This document shows, piece after piece, positions 16,891 through 24,928 of a stretch of DNA of 44,184 bases (position 1 is its first letter; each line of letters starts with the position of its first letter). Below the pieces are notes generated by a model, which was given only the letters and a program-made list of their open reading frames with translations, did no database searches and was not told the DNA's origin. The translations under genes and the position numbers were made by a program. This stretch comes from CAZVWQ01 sp964631275 (lineage in GTDB: Bacteria > Patescibacteriota > JACMRA01): NCBI GenBank assembly GCA_964631275.1, contig CAZVWQ010000010.1, positions 1 to 44,184 on the forward strand, read 5' to 3'.

Positions 16891-18228
16891 CCCTTTAGTG
16901 ATAAGTACTGTAATTACTCCAATAATTAACAAAACTGTTAGAGAAATAATAATCATCCGCCAAGTATTATTTTCTATAATATCGTTAGAGTTGGCAGTAC
17001 TAATAATTATAGTTTCGTAGAATATCTCTAGCTGATCCTGAGCTTCTGGCTCTAGAGTTAAAAAATTAGTATTAACTAGCTGAACTCTGACAGATTTTGT
17101 ACCAGAATTATCACTCGAACTATCGAGATAGCCTATTTCTTTCAGAGTAAAATCAGTTTTTGGCCAAACGGTTTGAATTGGGGTGGTGACTCCATTTTCG
17201 GTAATATGAATCTGTAAATATCCTTCGTTAGGCTTGGTCTCTCCTTCTTGAGTTTTAATTTCGGCTAGTAAATTAAAATTTTCTACATTAACCATAAATT
17301 TGGTTGATTCTGTGACTGTTAGGTTACTTCTGTCCTTGGCTGGTTCAATAAATTTTACTGAAGGCAAACCAATGTTCAAAGTTTCTTTGAAGTTGCTTTT
17401 TATTACTAGTTCTGTTTGGGCTATAACCTCGGTTTCGGCTGAGTTAGTCAGTACAAATATCAAAGGCATTTCCGTAGAGTCTGGAACTTTAGAATAGTCT
17501 AATTCATCTTCTGCGATATCAACTCGAAATTTATTTTCTTCTATAGTTTCTCCGTCAGTAACTCTACCTAATAGATTATTGTCATTAATACTCTCATAGT
17601 AGACTTTTAGACGACCACTGTTATCGGCATTAGTAGCAGTGTTAGTTAACTTAAAGTTATTAAGTTCTAAAATTATCTTATTATCTAGATCAGGCATAAA
17701 CACAGATCCAACTGCTGGACTAATTACTTTAAGCTGTGGAGCATCGCCTGATTTTTCAAAATCAAAAGTTAGACTAACTGGCCTGTAGCTTTGCTTATTG
17801 GGGCTATAAACATAGACAAATTGCAAGGTGTTTTTTCCTTCGTTTAATTTGTCAGCAATTTCTGATAACTTAATTGGATAGTTCTCCCTACCAGAATCTA
17901 ACAAAAAATTATCTTCTTTAACTTCGTCTTTGTAGATTTTTAGATAACCTCCGCCGATCGAAGGATTGTCAATATATCTTAGAGCCAGATCTACCCCTTC
18001 CCATTGATAACGAATAGCGTCATCAAGGTTAAGTGAACCATCAAAAAAATATTGGTTAGTGTTTGTAGCTCTAGTGTTTTGTTTTTGGCCATTCTTGGTT
18101 ACAGCTACAATACCTAGCTTAATTGGATTTTGAGTGTTTTGAGCTTCTAGGTCGAGAGGTAATAAGACTTGACCAACCAACAAAAACAGCAAAAAACCCG
18201 TACTGAAGTTTTTTATTCTAGAAATCAT
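16888..18228 (-). CDS. Surface-anchored extracellular protein, 446 aa
   Basis: Unknown family. I chose the ATG at 18228 (MISRIKNFS), which gives a clean signal peptide: a basic start, the hydrophobic run GFLLFLLVGQVLLPL, and a possible cleavage after LEAQ. The earlier in-frame ATG at 18255 would only add an aromatic-rich stretch. The body is beta-rich, acidic and repetitive in style (for example PQLKVISPAVGSVFMPDLDN, then PSVKFIEPAKDRSNLTV), suggesting two or three Ig-like modules of about 110-130 residues each. One C-terminal membrane helix (MIIISLTVLLIIGVITVLI) ends in TKG, so the protein is anchored with its body outside. Its stop codon falls in the end of a repeat. It may bind wall polymer or a host surface, but no ligand can be read. 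Confidence 0.85.
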   Translation of the reverse strand: MISRIKNFSTGFLLFLLVGQVLLPLDLEAQNTQNPIKLGIVAVTKNGQKQNTRATNTNQYFFDGSLNLDDAIRYQWEGVDLALRYIDNPSIGGGYLKIYKDEVKEDNFLLDSGRENYPIKLSEIADKLNEGKNTLQFVYVYSPNKQSYRPVSLTFDFEKSGDAPQLKVISPAVGSVFMPDLDNKIILELNNFKLTNTATNADNSGRLKVYYESINDNNLLGRVTDGETIEENKFRVDIAEDELDYSKVPDSTEMPLIFVLTNSAETEVIAQTELVIKSNFKETLNIGLPSVKFIEPAKDRSNLTVTESTKFMVNVENFNLLAEIKTQEGETKPNEGYLQIHITENGVTTPIQTVWPKTDFTLKEIGYLDSSSDNSGTKSVRVQLVNTNFLTLEPEAQDQLEIFYETIIISTANSNDIIENNTWRMIIISLTVLLIIGVITVLITKG

Positions 18229-18475
18229 CTCATATGATAAAATATAATAATACAAGTTTTTTTAAGCTTTAGAAAATTTAAAAATTCTAACTAACTATTA
18301 ACTATGGATTTAGGCTTGGCAAAAATTTAGCTAAATATAAATAAATAGTTTTAGTTGATTTGCTAATAGGTTTAGAATCAATTAAATTTTAACTAGGCTA
18401 GCCTTTATTTTTTTGAGCCTAATTTTAATAACTATTTAAGTTAATTTTTTTCAGTTTGTTAAACTTTAGTCAAGT

Positions 18476-18907
18476 ATGTCAAAAAATGTTATACAAATCT
18501 CTAAGATTCCAACTTTTGATTTAAACAAAATTGAAATCACTGCTTTTAATAAAAAAAATCAAGTAGCCTATTTTCAATCAAGTCAAGTCTTTTATTTTGA
18601 TAAAGTCTATGGAATCTTCCAAAATCGAAGTAGAGTCCTTAGACTAGAAAAAATCGAAAGTAAATATGTAGAGACTGTGATTGGGGCCGTTATTGACGCT
18701 GGTTTTTGTGGATATTTGCAATGGAAAATAAAACTAACTAATGAGGGTCTAGAATTGGTCATAAATAACTATGAAAAAAATAAAATTAAAATTAATAAAA
18801 TATTGGCTGAGTCACAACAGCTACTACTATTAGATTCTCCAGCTGGAAATTATTATGATGGAACTAATCAAACTAATCTAGAGCCAGAAATAGTATTTGA
18901 GAGATAA
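18476..18907 (+). CDS. Hypothetical protein, 143 aa
   Basis: I do not recognise the family. The protein is soluble with alternating beta and helical stretches (KIEITAFNKKNQVAYFQ, then QVFYFDKVYGIFQNR), a central hydrophobic segment (VIGAVIDAGFCGYLQWKIKL), and a lysine-rich helix near residue 105. The C-terminus is polar. It has no signal peptide and no recognisable catalytic motif. It is divergent from the surface-protein gene, with 247 bp between the two start codons. Codon use matches its neighbours. The minimal repeat A3 begins 25 bp after its stop. Confidence 0.7.
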   Translation: MSKNVIQISKIPTFDLNKIEITAFNKKNQVAYFQSSQVFYFDKVYGIFQNRSRVLRLEKIESKYVETVIGAVIDAGFCGYLQWKIKLTNEGLELVINNYEKNKIKINKILAESQQLLLLDSPAGNYYDGTNQTNLEPEIVFER

Positions 18908-18931
18908 AATAATAGTATTTTTAGTTTCTGG

Positions 18932-18980
18932 TATACCCCTTTGGGCTAATCGTTAGGGTAATAGTAAACAAATTAGTATA
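18932..18980 (+). repeat. Family A minimal copy, A3 (internal deletion)
   Basis: Only 49 bp. The left end TATACCCCTTTGGGCTAAT is joined almost directly to the right end GGGTAATAGTAAACAAATT, then AGTATA. It begins TATAC and ends GTATA, so both termini are kept while the ~65-bp interior is lost. It lies in an 828-bp gap (18908-19735) that also holds C2, D2 and F2. At 19093-19113 in the same gap, CCCATT and AATGGG could pair but lack a convincing T tract on either strand's gene side. Confidence 0.65.
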
Positions 18981-19215
18981 ACAGTCTTATCTAAGAATTT
19001 TCAAAAATATTTATTTTTTAATTAGATAAACCAAAATGATATTTTGGGGATTTTACATTTTGTCTTAAAACAAAAAAAATAGCCCATTTTCTTAAGTAAT
19101 GGGGTAAGGCTAGTGCTATTTTCAAACATGTAGTATTGTTTTTAAACCTAATTAGTGAATATCTAAAGAATCTTTAACTTTATTTGAATAATTAATGTAA
19201 AACCCATAAACAATA

Positions 19216-19396
19216 TATAATTTTATTTGATTACTTATTCTCTAAAACAAAGGCTTTTAAGATTTAGTTGTTTCAAAAATTGTAATTTATAATTGCTCTC
19301 AATCTAGTATTTTAGATTTTTTTGTTTAAATATTAAATACAATTATTTCTTAATTTTTAGTTTTAAATTAGTAAAAAATTTCAAATGGGTTATGTG
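19216..19396 (+). repeat. Family C repeat, copy C2
   Basis: Shares TTTCAAAAATTGTAATTTA, CTAGTATTTTAGATTTTTTT and TTCTTAATTTTTAGTTTTAA with C1, C4 and C5. The right end, AATTTCAAATGGGTTA, matches the family. The left end is decayed. Uninterrupted. Confidence 0.6.
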
Positions 19397-19401
19397 ATGA
19401 T

Positions 19402-19498
19402 TTCAGACCAAACTTTGACAACTTATTAGCTATTAAGTCTCTTTTAGAGCAAGTTATAAAATACGTAAATGTCTAAGCTGTGTATGAATTAGCTTAAG
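19402..19498 (+). repeat. Family D repeat, copy D2
   Basis: Counterpart of 3832-3930. It directly follows C2 and shares TTATTAGCTATTAAGT-type and AATGTCTAAG blocks. Confidence 0.5.
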
Positions 19499-19543
19499 TT
19501 ACACTTACAACTTTCATAATTATCTTTTAACAACCAAATAAGG

Positions 19544-19597
19544 AGTTAATTTTGTATAAAAGTTTATGTAAGTTGATACGGAGATATATAATTTTGG
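19544..19597 (+). repeat. Family F repeat, copy F2
   Basis: Counterpart of 3586-3640 (GTTAATTTTGTATAAAAGTT, then TATGTAAGTTGA). The order of families here (A, C, D, F) differs from the 3.5-kb cluster (A, F, B, D). Confidence 0.4.
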
Positions 19598-19735
19598 AAA
19601 TTATATAGAGCTATGTCACGCTAAATTTAGACAACTTATGAACTTGCAAAACTAATTTAAAAAACTTTGAGAGGTAAAAAAACTATTTTCTACTCTTGCA
19701 AAATTTTATATTTTATATCTTTTTAAAACAAAAAA

Positions 19736-19822
19736 GGAGACGTCGCATAGTGGTTTAGTGCGCACGCCTGGAACGCGTGTTGGGTACCCCCCTCGCGAGT
19801 TCGAATCTCGCCGTCTCCGCCA
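19736..19822 (+). tRNA. tRNA-Ser (anticodon GGA)
   Basis: An 87-nt gene with CCA encoded. The acceptor stem GGAGACG pairs with CGTCTCC, and the discriminator base is G. The anticodon stem CACGC/GCGTG closes the loop CTGGAAC, giving anticodon GGA at 19770-19772. A long variable arm (TTGGGTACCCCCC) follows, typical of tRNA-Ser. The T arm GCGAG-TTCGAAT-CTCGC is perfect. It is far more GC-rich than the surrounding spacer. Confidence 0.97.
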
Positions 19823-19881
19823 CTTGGATAGCAATCTTTCTAAAAGACTTTTTTATACTCAATTAACTTTCAAATTTACAT

Positions 19882-19972
19882 TAGTCTTGCCAAATAGCCT
19901 AGATTTACAAAACTTTAACCCCCATAAAATAGCTGTCAAATCAACAGTAAAAATAGGTTTTGAGAGGTATTA
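19882..19972 (+). repeat. Family B repeat, copy B2
   Basis: A ~91-bp copy bounded by TA. It has the core GATTTACAAAACTTTAACC, the small hairpin arm pair around TCAACAG, and the right end AAATAGGTTTTGAG. It lies 60 bp after tRNA-Ser in the 510-bp gap before dnaN. From 19973 to 20332 the gap is AT-rich. TTGACA at 20280-20285 could be a dnaN -35, but its best -10 (TAAGGC at 17 bp) is poor. Confidence 0.7.
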
Positions 19973-20332
19973 TTTTTTTAATCAAAAAATATCGATTCTT
20001 GAAAATTTTTGAGGCGAGGTTAGTTTATTTTAGGAATTTTTAACCAAGTAATCCAAAAAATGATTTATACTACCTGTGATTTTCACTTAAAGGAAAAATT
20101 TGAGTCTTTCTATTGCTCATGATTTGTTAAGTAGTTCTAAAATTTTCTTTTAATTTTGAGCATATTTATTATATTTTAAAAAAATCTTCAGAAAATCTGT
20201 TAAAGACATAGTATTCTATCTATTGACTTTGTCTACAAATTAGTCAGAAAAAGTAGAAGGGGTTTAAAATACTTTTTAGTTGACATCAACAAAAATATAT
20301 GCTAAGGCTGGGTAACTTTTACCAATTAATTC

Positions 20333-21505
20333 ATGTCATTTTTTAGTTTAACAAAAAAAGGTTTAAAATCAGGATTAGCTCTTATAAGTCAAATCTCGCC
20401 CAAAAAGAGTGACGTTGAAATATTTACTAAAACCAAAATAAAACTCAAAGATGGTTTAGTTAATATTCAAGCTGTCAATGCTAACGCTTTTTTTGAGTCA
20501 AAGTTAAAAGCCAATAACTTAGATATAACTATTAATGAGTTAGAGTTTTTAGTGTCTACTGATTTATTAGTTAGTAGTATTAATTTGTTACAAGATGAAG
20601 AGGTGGGTTTTGAGGTTAATTTAGACAAAGAGACTTTACAAATTCAAGGAGCTAAAGCTAGACATACTATAAGAATTACTACTGAAAATATAGATAATTT
20701 TATTACTCCTGAAGAAAAAAAAGAAAACCTAGAAATTATAGTTACTGTTAATTCTCAAGATTTTATTGATTCAGTAAAAGCCACTCTAGTCTCTGTGGGT
20801 CAACCCAAGAGTGTTTATGATTCTAAGTTCTTAAATATTTGTATGACAGTAGATAAATCCGAAAATCAATTTTTGATAGTTTCTACTGACAGATATAGAG
20901 TGACTAAAAACGTCATTCCAGCTGAATTTAAAGAAATTTCTTCAGATTTAGAGTCTAATAAAAATTACTTAACTTTACCAAAAAATTTACAATACATAAT
21001 TAGCGAAGCTAGTGATATCGAAAAAGTTTCTTTGCATTTTAATTCTGATTTTTTGTGGCTTAAACTAGGAGAAAACTCTTTGGCTGTTAGATATGGTGGT
21101 CTTGAATATCCAGATTATAATAAAATAATTCCTCAGAGTTTTGCTTGTAGTTTTGTTGTAGTTACTCAAGAGATATCTATGGCTTTAAGACAAGCTTATC
21201 TAACTGCTAGAGCTAACACGGTTAATAAATCAATCAACCTAAATATCAAACCAAAAGAAAATAAGATTGTTATCGAGTCCAAAACTGATAAAGGCGAGTC
21301 TAGCCAAAGTGAAGTTAGTGTTAGTAATTATCAAGGCATAGATGAAGATTGGAGTCAATCCTTTAATGCTGATTACCTTTTAGACTATATTAATTTAGTT
21401 AATGCTGAAAAAATCTTTTGGGAATCTAACCCAGGTAAACCTTCTGTACTTTCTCCCGAAGGACAAAAATCTAAACAATTGTATTTGGTAAGTGGTTTGA
21501 GGTAA
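20333..21505 (+). CDS. dnaN: DNA polymerase III beta subunit (sliding clamp)
   Basis: The ring-shaped processivity clamp. At 390 residues it fits the three-domain family. Diagnostic stretches are SVYDSKFLNICMTVD, FLIVSTDRYRVTKN, WLKLGENSLAVRYGGLEYPDYNKIIP and the C-terminal YLVSGLR, the counterpart of the usual YLVMP(M)R tail. The N-terminal domain is divergent (it opens MSFFSLTKKGLKSGLALIS, then QISPKKSDV) but keeps the domain-1 pattern. dnaA and recF, its usual neighbours, are absent, and I see no cluster of DnaA boxes, so this is not an obvious replication origin. A serine-tRNA gene lies upstream and two repeats follow. Confidence 0.93.
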   Translation: MSFFSLTKKGLKSGLALISQISPKKSDVEIFTKTKIKLKDGLVNIQAVNANAFFESKLKANNLDITINELEFLVSTDLLVSSINLLQDEEVGFEVNLDKETLQIQGAKARHTIRITTENIDNFITPEEKKENLEIIVTVNSQDFIDSVKATLVSVGQPKSVYDSKFLNICMTVDKSENQFLIVSTDRYRVTKNVIPAEFKEISSDLESNKNYLTLPKNLQYIISEASDIEKVSLHFNSDFLWLKLGENSLAVRYGGLEYPDYNKIIPQSFACSFVVVTQEISMALRQAYLTARANTVNKSINLNIKPKENKIVIESKTDKGESSQSEVSVSNYQGIDEDWSQSFNADYLLDYINLVNAEKIFWESNPGKPSVLSPEGQKSKQLYLVSGLR

Positions 21506-21589
21506 GCTAGGAGCTATAAAAAAAGCTTCCACAAAAATCAATTTTGCTGCTATTTTACTGCTAAATGTAAATATTTTATCTTGAAACAT

Positions 21590-21678
21590 TAGTCTTGTTC
21601 TATAACTCAAATTTACAAAACTTTGACCTCATAAATGGATATTAATCAACAGTAAAAATAGATTTTAAGACATGATTA
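21590..21678 (+). repeat. Family B repeat, copy B4
   Basis: An 89-bp copy bounded by TA: left end GTCTTGTTCTATAACTC, core GATTTACAAAACTTTGACC, right end AAATAGATTTTAAGACATGA. It lies 85 bp after the dnaN stop and is followed at once by A8. Confidence 0.7.
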
Positions 21679-21689
21679 GTGAATATAAA

Positions 21690-21857
21690 GGAATGGAGCA
21701 ACCCCTTAATTAAACTAAATTCTTAACGGGTTATATAGCTCATATATCAGTTAGATATTTTGGATATTCTAAAGTTACTTTAAAACAAACTTAATATCTA
21801 ATAATTTATCTAAGTCGAAGTTGGAATTGCTATAACTCTATTAGCTCAAAGGGTATA
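21690..21857 (-). repeat. Family A copy A8 with ~100-bp insert
   Basis: Read on the minus strand, the left end TATACCCTTTGAGCTAATAG and the interior CCCGTTAAGAATTTAGTTTA match family A. Between them (about 21731-21832) lies about 100 bp of unrelated sequence flanked by TATAGC at one side and its complement GCTATA at the other. The 3' terminus of the element is decayed. The outer end stops three bases before the pheA stop codon. Confidence 0.5.
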
Positions 21858-21860
21858 TGC

Positions 21861-22715
21861 CTAATTTAGAGTACTAAAAGTGATTTCACCTTTTGGATAA
21901 ATTCCTAAAACTTTAATATTTTCGGCTAGTGATTCTAACTCTCTCAAGGCTGCTTTGATTTGCTCGACTTGTTTACCAAACTCTACATCAACATAAAAAA
22001 CATATTCAAAAAACTTTCCTGGAATCGGCCTTGACTCGATATTAGTTAGATTAAGATTACGACAAGCAAAAACCTCTAAACTACTAAATAAACTCCCTGC
22101 AACATCTCTAGGTAAGTTATAAGCTAAACTTAATTTATCAGCTTGAGAATCTTGCCAATAGTTATTTTTAAATTTTTTTTTGATTACTACAAATCTTGTC
22201 CAGTTGTGAGTGTGATCTTCTAAATTAGGTTTAAGAATTTTTAAATTATAAATTTGCGAAGCTTGATAACTGGCAATTGCCCCTAAATTCGGATCTTTTT
22301 TTTGATTAACAATCTTAGCAGCTAAAGCTGTGTTTTCTACAGGCTTGGCACTGATATTTGGATTACTGATGAAAAAATCTTTGCACTGTTCTAGAGCCTT
22401 AGGGTGAGAAATTACTTCTGTTATGGTAGAAATTTCTGAATTTTGAATACCTAATAGAAAATGCTGGACAGGCAGATAAATTTCATTAGTTATTAAGACT
22501 TCTTGGTCTAATAAAAAATCATAATTAGCAATCACCGAGCCAGCTAAGGAATTTTCAATAGGTAATACTGAAGCCATAACTGAAGGGTTATCTAAGGCTT
22601 TAAACAGATCAAAAAATTTAGGTACTTTAGTTAGATCAGCATTAGGGAATAATTTAATTGCTGCCAAATTTCCAAAACTACCTTCTTCACCTTGATAGAT
22701 TATTTTCTGATTCAT
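21861..22715 (-). CDS. pheA: Prephenate dehydratase
   Basis: Converts prephenate to phenylpyruvate, the committed step to phenylalanine. From the ATG at 22715 the protein is 284 residues: a catalytic domain with IIYQGEEGSFGNLAA, LPIENSLAGSV, ISHPKALEQCKDFF, ENTALAAK and NWTRFVVI (the TRF substrate motif), followed by an ACT regulatory domain with NIESRPIPGKFFEYVFYVD (ESRP phenylalanine-binding motif). I chose ATG 22715 because the family begins close to IxYQGxxGSF, and because an upstream in-frame TTG at 22751 is itself part of a TTGACA promoter box. There is no chorismate mutase domain. No other aromatic-pathway gene is in the window, so prephenate must come from genes elsewhere or from outside the cell. 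Confidence 0.95.
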   Translation of the reverse strand: MNQKIIYQGEEGSFGNLAAIKLFPNADLTKVPKFFDLFKALDNPSVMASVLPIENSLAGSVIANYDFLLDQEVLITNEIYLPVQHFLLGIQNSEISTITEVISHPKALEQCKDFFISNPNISAKPVENTALAAKIVNQKKDPNLGAIASYQASQIYNLKILKPNLEDHTHNWTRFVVIKKKFKNNYWQDSQADKLSLAYNLPRDVAGSLFSSLEVFACRNLNLTNIESRPIPGKFFEYVFYVDVEFGKQVEQIKAALRELESLAENIKVLGIYPKGEITFSTLN

Positions 22716-22722
22716 AGGGATT

Positions 22723-22751
22723 ATGATGCCTCTTTGAAGCTGTTTTGTCAA
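22723..22751 (-). promoter_or_regulatory. Promoter for pheA, probably near-leaderless
   Basis: On the minus strand TTGACA (22751-22746), a 17-bp spacer and CATCAT (22728-22723; 4 of 6). The expected start falls at about 22716, next to the ATG at 22715. Confidence 0.5.
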
Positions 22752-22859
22752 AACTATCTAGTTCCTTATATCTTTAAGTAGCTTAATATTTACTACTTTT
22801 TTTGATAGAATTAAATTAAATAATACTCTAAACCAAAATATTTTAGGATTAAGTGGTCT

Positions 22860-22972
22860 TTACCAAATCCGTTTCCTATTACCCAAATTTAACTTTTTAT
22901 AAGCAAACAACTCCCTTATTTAAGCTAAATTCTTAACGGGTAATTACCGTAACAATTAGTTCAAAAGGTATA
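22860..22972 (-). repeat. Family A repeat, copy A7
   Basis: A ~113-bp copy in the 434-bp gap between pheA (ATG 22715) and the LysM gene. Read on the minus strand it begins TATACCTTTTGAACTAATTG and ends near GGGTAATAGGAAACGGATTT, then GGTA. It agrees in length with A5 and A6. The rest of the gap is AT-rich with nothing else I can support. Confidence 0.7.
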
Positions 22973-23149
22973 TCTTAAAGTTTTTTTAGAAAAATATTTA
23001 TTTAGAAGGGTAAGTAATCAAATATACTAAACTGTTAACTAGTCAGTGAGTTTTTTGACTGTGCTTTCTTTATTTAATCAAACTAAAACCTTCAGTTAAA
23101 TCATAATTTAGTTAGCATTTGAGATAGGTTCTATAAAGATTACTTTGTT

Positions 23150-23818
23150 TTATTTAATTGGTATTTTTAGCTTATCGCCAACCTTAAGAATATAAGGTGG
23201 TTCTAAGTTGTTAGCTATAGCAATATTATCTAAGGTAGAATTGTATTTTTTAGATAAATTGTACAAAGTATCTCCAGATTGAACCGTATGAATAACAATC
23301 CCTAATTCTACTTGGCTTGAAGATTCAGATAAATTTTGAGCTTGAGTTTTTTTATCAATTTGTACTGTAGTGTCTTGATTAGCTGGCTGAGAAGGATTAG
23401 TTTCTAACTGTTGAGAATTATTACCTACAGTTTCTAGGTTATTATTCTTAGATGGAGCTGAATTAAGATCATTAAAACTCTGCTCTAAAATTTGACTAGG
23501 TATTTGTGATTTGGGTAAAGGCCTAAGCTTGTGTTCAGACGATTGAGAGCTACTAGAGACTCTAAAGTTGGTATAAGGTCTAACCGTAGAATCTCCTAAA
23601 ACTTCGGACTTAGCTTGACTCTCTGTATCAATCAAAGATTGTGCTACTAAAAGAAAAAAAATCAAAGTTGTAAGAATAGTTAATATATTTACTAAATTAA
23701 GATTACCTAAAGGGTTACGTCTGAATCTAAAAGAAACAGCTTTTTTAAGTACTCCAGGAGGTTGATTTCTTTTTATTTTATGTCTTTTTTTAGTAAATTT
23801 ATTTTTTTTAATTACCAT
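23150..23818 (-). CDS. Membrane-anchored LysM protein, 222 aa
   Basis: A peptidoglycan-binding envelope protein. The N-terminus (1-35) is strongly basic (KKNKFTKKRHKIKR), followed by one membrane helix (about 43-62, NILTILTTLIFFLLVAQSLI), so it is a type II protein with its C-terminus outside. Residues ~65-175 are a disordered linker rich in S, Q, N and P. Residues ~177-222 are a single LysM domain (HTVQSGDTLYNLSKKY, then NNLEPPYILKVGDKLKIPIK). It lies 47 bp downstream of dusB on the same strand and is probably co-transcribed with it. A spacer hairpin, AACCTA-TTTT-TAGGTT (23837-23852), sits between the two. It has no enzymatic domain, so a structural or targeting role is likely. Confidence 0.9.
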   Translation of the reverse strand: MVIKKNKFTKKRHKIKRNQPPGVLKKAVSFRFRRNPLGNLNLVNILTILTTLIFFLLVAQSLIDTESQAKSEVLGDSTVRPYTNFRVSSSSQSSEHKLRPLPKSQIPSQILEQSFNDLNSAPSKNNNLETVGNNSQQLETNPSQPANQDTTVQIDKKTQAQNLSESSSQVELGIVIHTVQSGDTLYNLSKKYNSTLDNIAIANNLEPPYILKVGDKLKIPIK

Positions 23819-23865
23819 TTTAATTTATTTTATGTAACCTATTTTTAGGTTTGTTTTTTACTTTG

Positions 23866-24915
23866 TCAATCTAAAATTTCTAAAACTTGTAGATGGTTGT
23901 TTGTTTGCATAAGCTGTGATCTGAGATCACCAGCACCGCTAAATCCAGAAATGTAAATTTTGAAAAATCTTTTTAAAATAGCAAAATTTTTTATATATCT
24001 ACGATTTGTATTAGGGTCTTTAGACAAATTAGAATCAAAAGTTTTTAGGCTCCAATCACTTATCCAAATCTCTATATGCCTACGAAGCAGATTAATTCTA
24101 TCTTCTTTGGTAATTAGTTTTTCTCCAAGCCAAAGAGAACCATTTTTATCAATCCTAGACTTTGGATCAAATATCCATAAATTATAAAAAACACCACGCC
24201 CTATCATGACTCCGTCTAGGTGATTTTCTTCAATTTTTTTTTGAGCTTCTTGATAAGACCTAATATCTCCGTTACCAAGAATTAAAGTTTTTTTGGTTAA
24301 GTCTTTCTGCAGAACTTCTCTTAACTTTACAGTTTTAAAAATTTCTTCCCAATTATTAGAAGTTTTACTCATTTCTTTAGCTGTCCTTCCATGAATAGTT
24401 ATAACTTCAGGTTTACACTCTTGTAACAAAAAGCCAATCCACTCTTCGGTTTGAATTTTGTTAAAGCCAATTCTGGTTTTTATACTTACTGGAATTTTGT
24501 CTTTTACACCTTCTTTTACAGCTAAGGTAATTTCTTTTGCCAAGTTAGGATTTTTAATTAGTGCCGAGCAAGCACCTTGTTTCACAATTTTTTTGACTGG
24601 ACAGCCCATATTTATATCAATTCCATCAAAATTCATCTCCAAAATCATTTGAGCTGTGTGATAATAATCTTCTGGAGTTACACCCCAGATCTGAGCCACA
24701 ATCGGTCTTTCTTTCTTTTTATCAAATTTTAGTCTATGTATAACTCTTTGTTTACCTTCTGACTGGACACCCTCAGAGCTGGTAAATTCAGTAAAAAGTA
24801 CATCTGGCCTAGCGATTTCTAGAATTAATTTACGAAAGCTAGTGTCAGTAACATCTTCCATTGGAGCTAAGGCAAGAATTGATTTTTTACTTGCTAATTC
24901 TGTCCAAAAACTCAT
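23866..24915 (-). CDS. dusB: tRNA-dihydrouridine synthase (DusB-like)
   Basis: An FMN enzyme that reduces uridines in the tRNA D-loop. The TIM-barrel motifs are in order: LAPMEDVTDTSFRKL (FMN site), PIVAQIWG, DGIDINMGCPVKKIVKQGAC with the catalytic Cys in GCP, SIKTRIGFN, VITIHGRTAKEMS, LILGNGDIRS and GVMIGRGVFYN. A C-terminal helical domain binds tRNA. At 349 residues it is the usual length. The assignment to the B subfamily is by general likeness. It ends in TGA, one of only two clear UGA stops in the window. The composite repeat C3/B3 begins just 14 bp before its start codon, so its promoter must lie inside the repeat or on its far side. Confidence 0.93.
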   Translation of the reverse strand: MSFWTELASKKSILALAPMEDVTDTSFRKLILEIARPDVLFTEFTSSEGVQSEGKQRVIHRLKFDKKKERPIVAQIWGVTPEDYYHTAQMILEMNFDGIDINMGCPVKKIVKQGACSALIKNPNLAKEITLAVKEGVKDKIPVSIKTRIGFNKIQTEEWIGFLLQECKPEVITIHGRTAKEMSKTSNNWEEIFKTVKLREVLQKDLTKKTLILGNGDIRSYQEAQKKIEENHLDGVMIGRGVFYNLWIFDPKSRIDKNGSLWLGEKLITKEDRINLLRRHIEIWISDWSLKTFDSNLSKDPNTNRRYIKNFAILKRFFKIYISGFSGAGDLRSQLMQTNNHLQVLEILD

Positions 24916-24928
24916 AAAACTAATTTAT

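Noticed and set aside
19093..19113. Terminator hairpin CCCATT/AATGGG
   Set aside because: The stem is short, the T tract would serve only the minus strand, and no minus-strand gene ends there.
19758..20012. 84-codon frame on the plus strand
   Set aside because: It starts inside tRNA-Ser and runs through the B2 repeat; its composition is not protein-like.
20013..20332. Replication origin upstream of dnaN
   Set aside because: There is no dnaA neighbour and no cluster of DnaA-box-like TTATCCACA motifs; the gap is ordinary AT-rich spacer.
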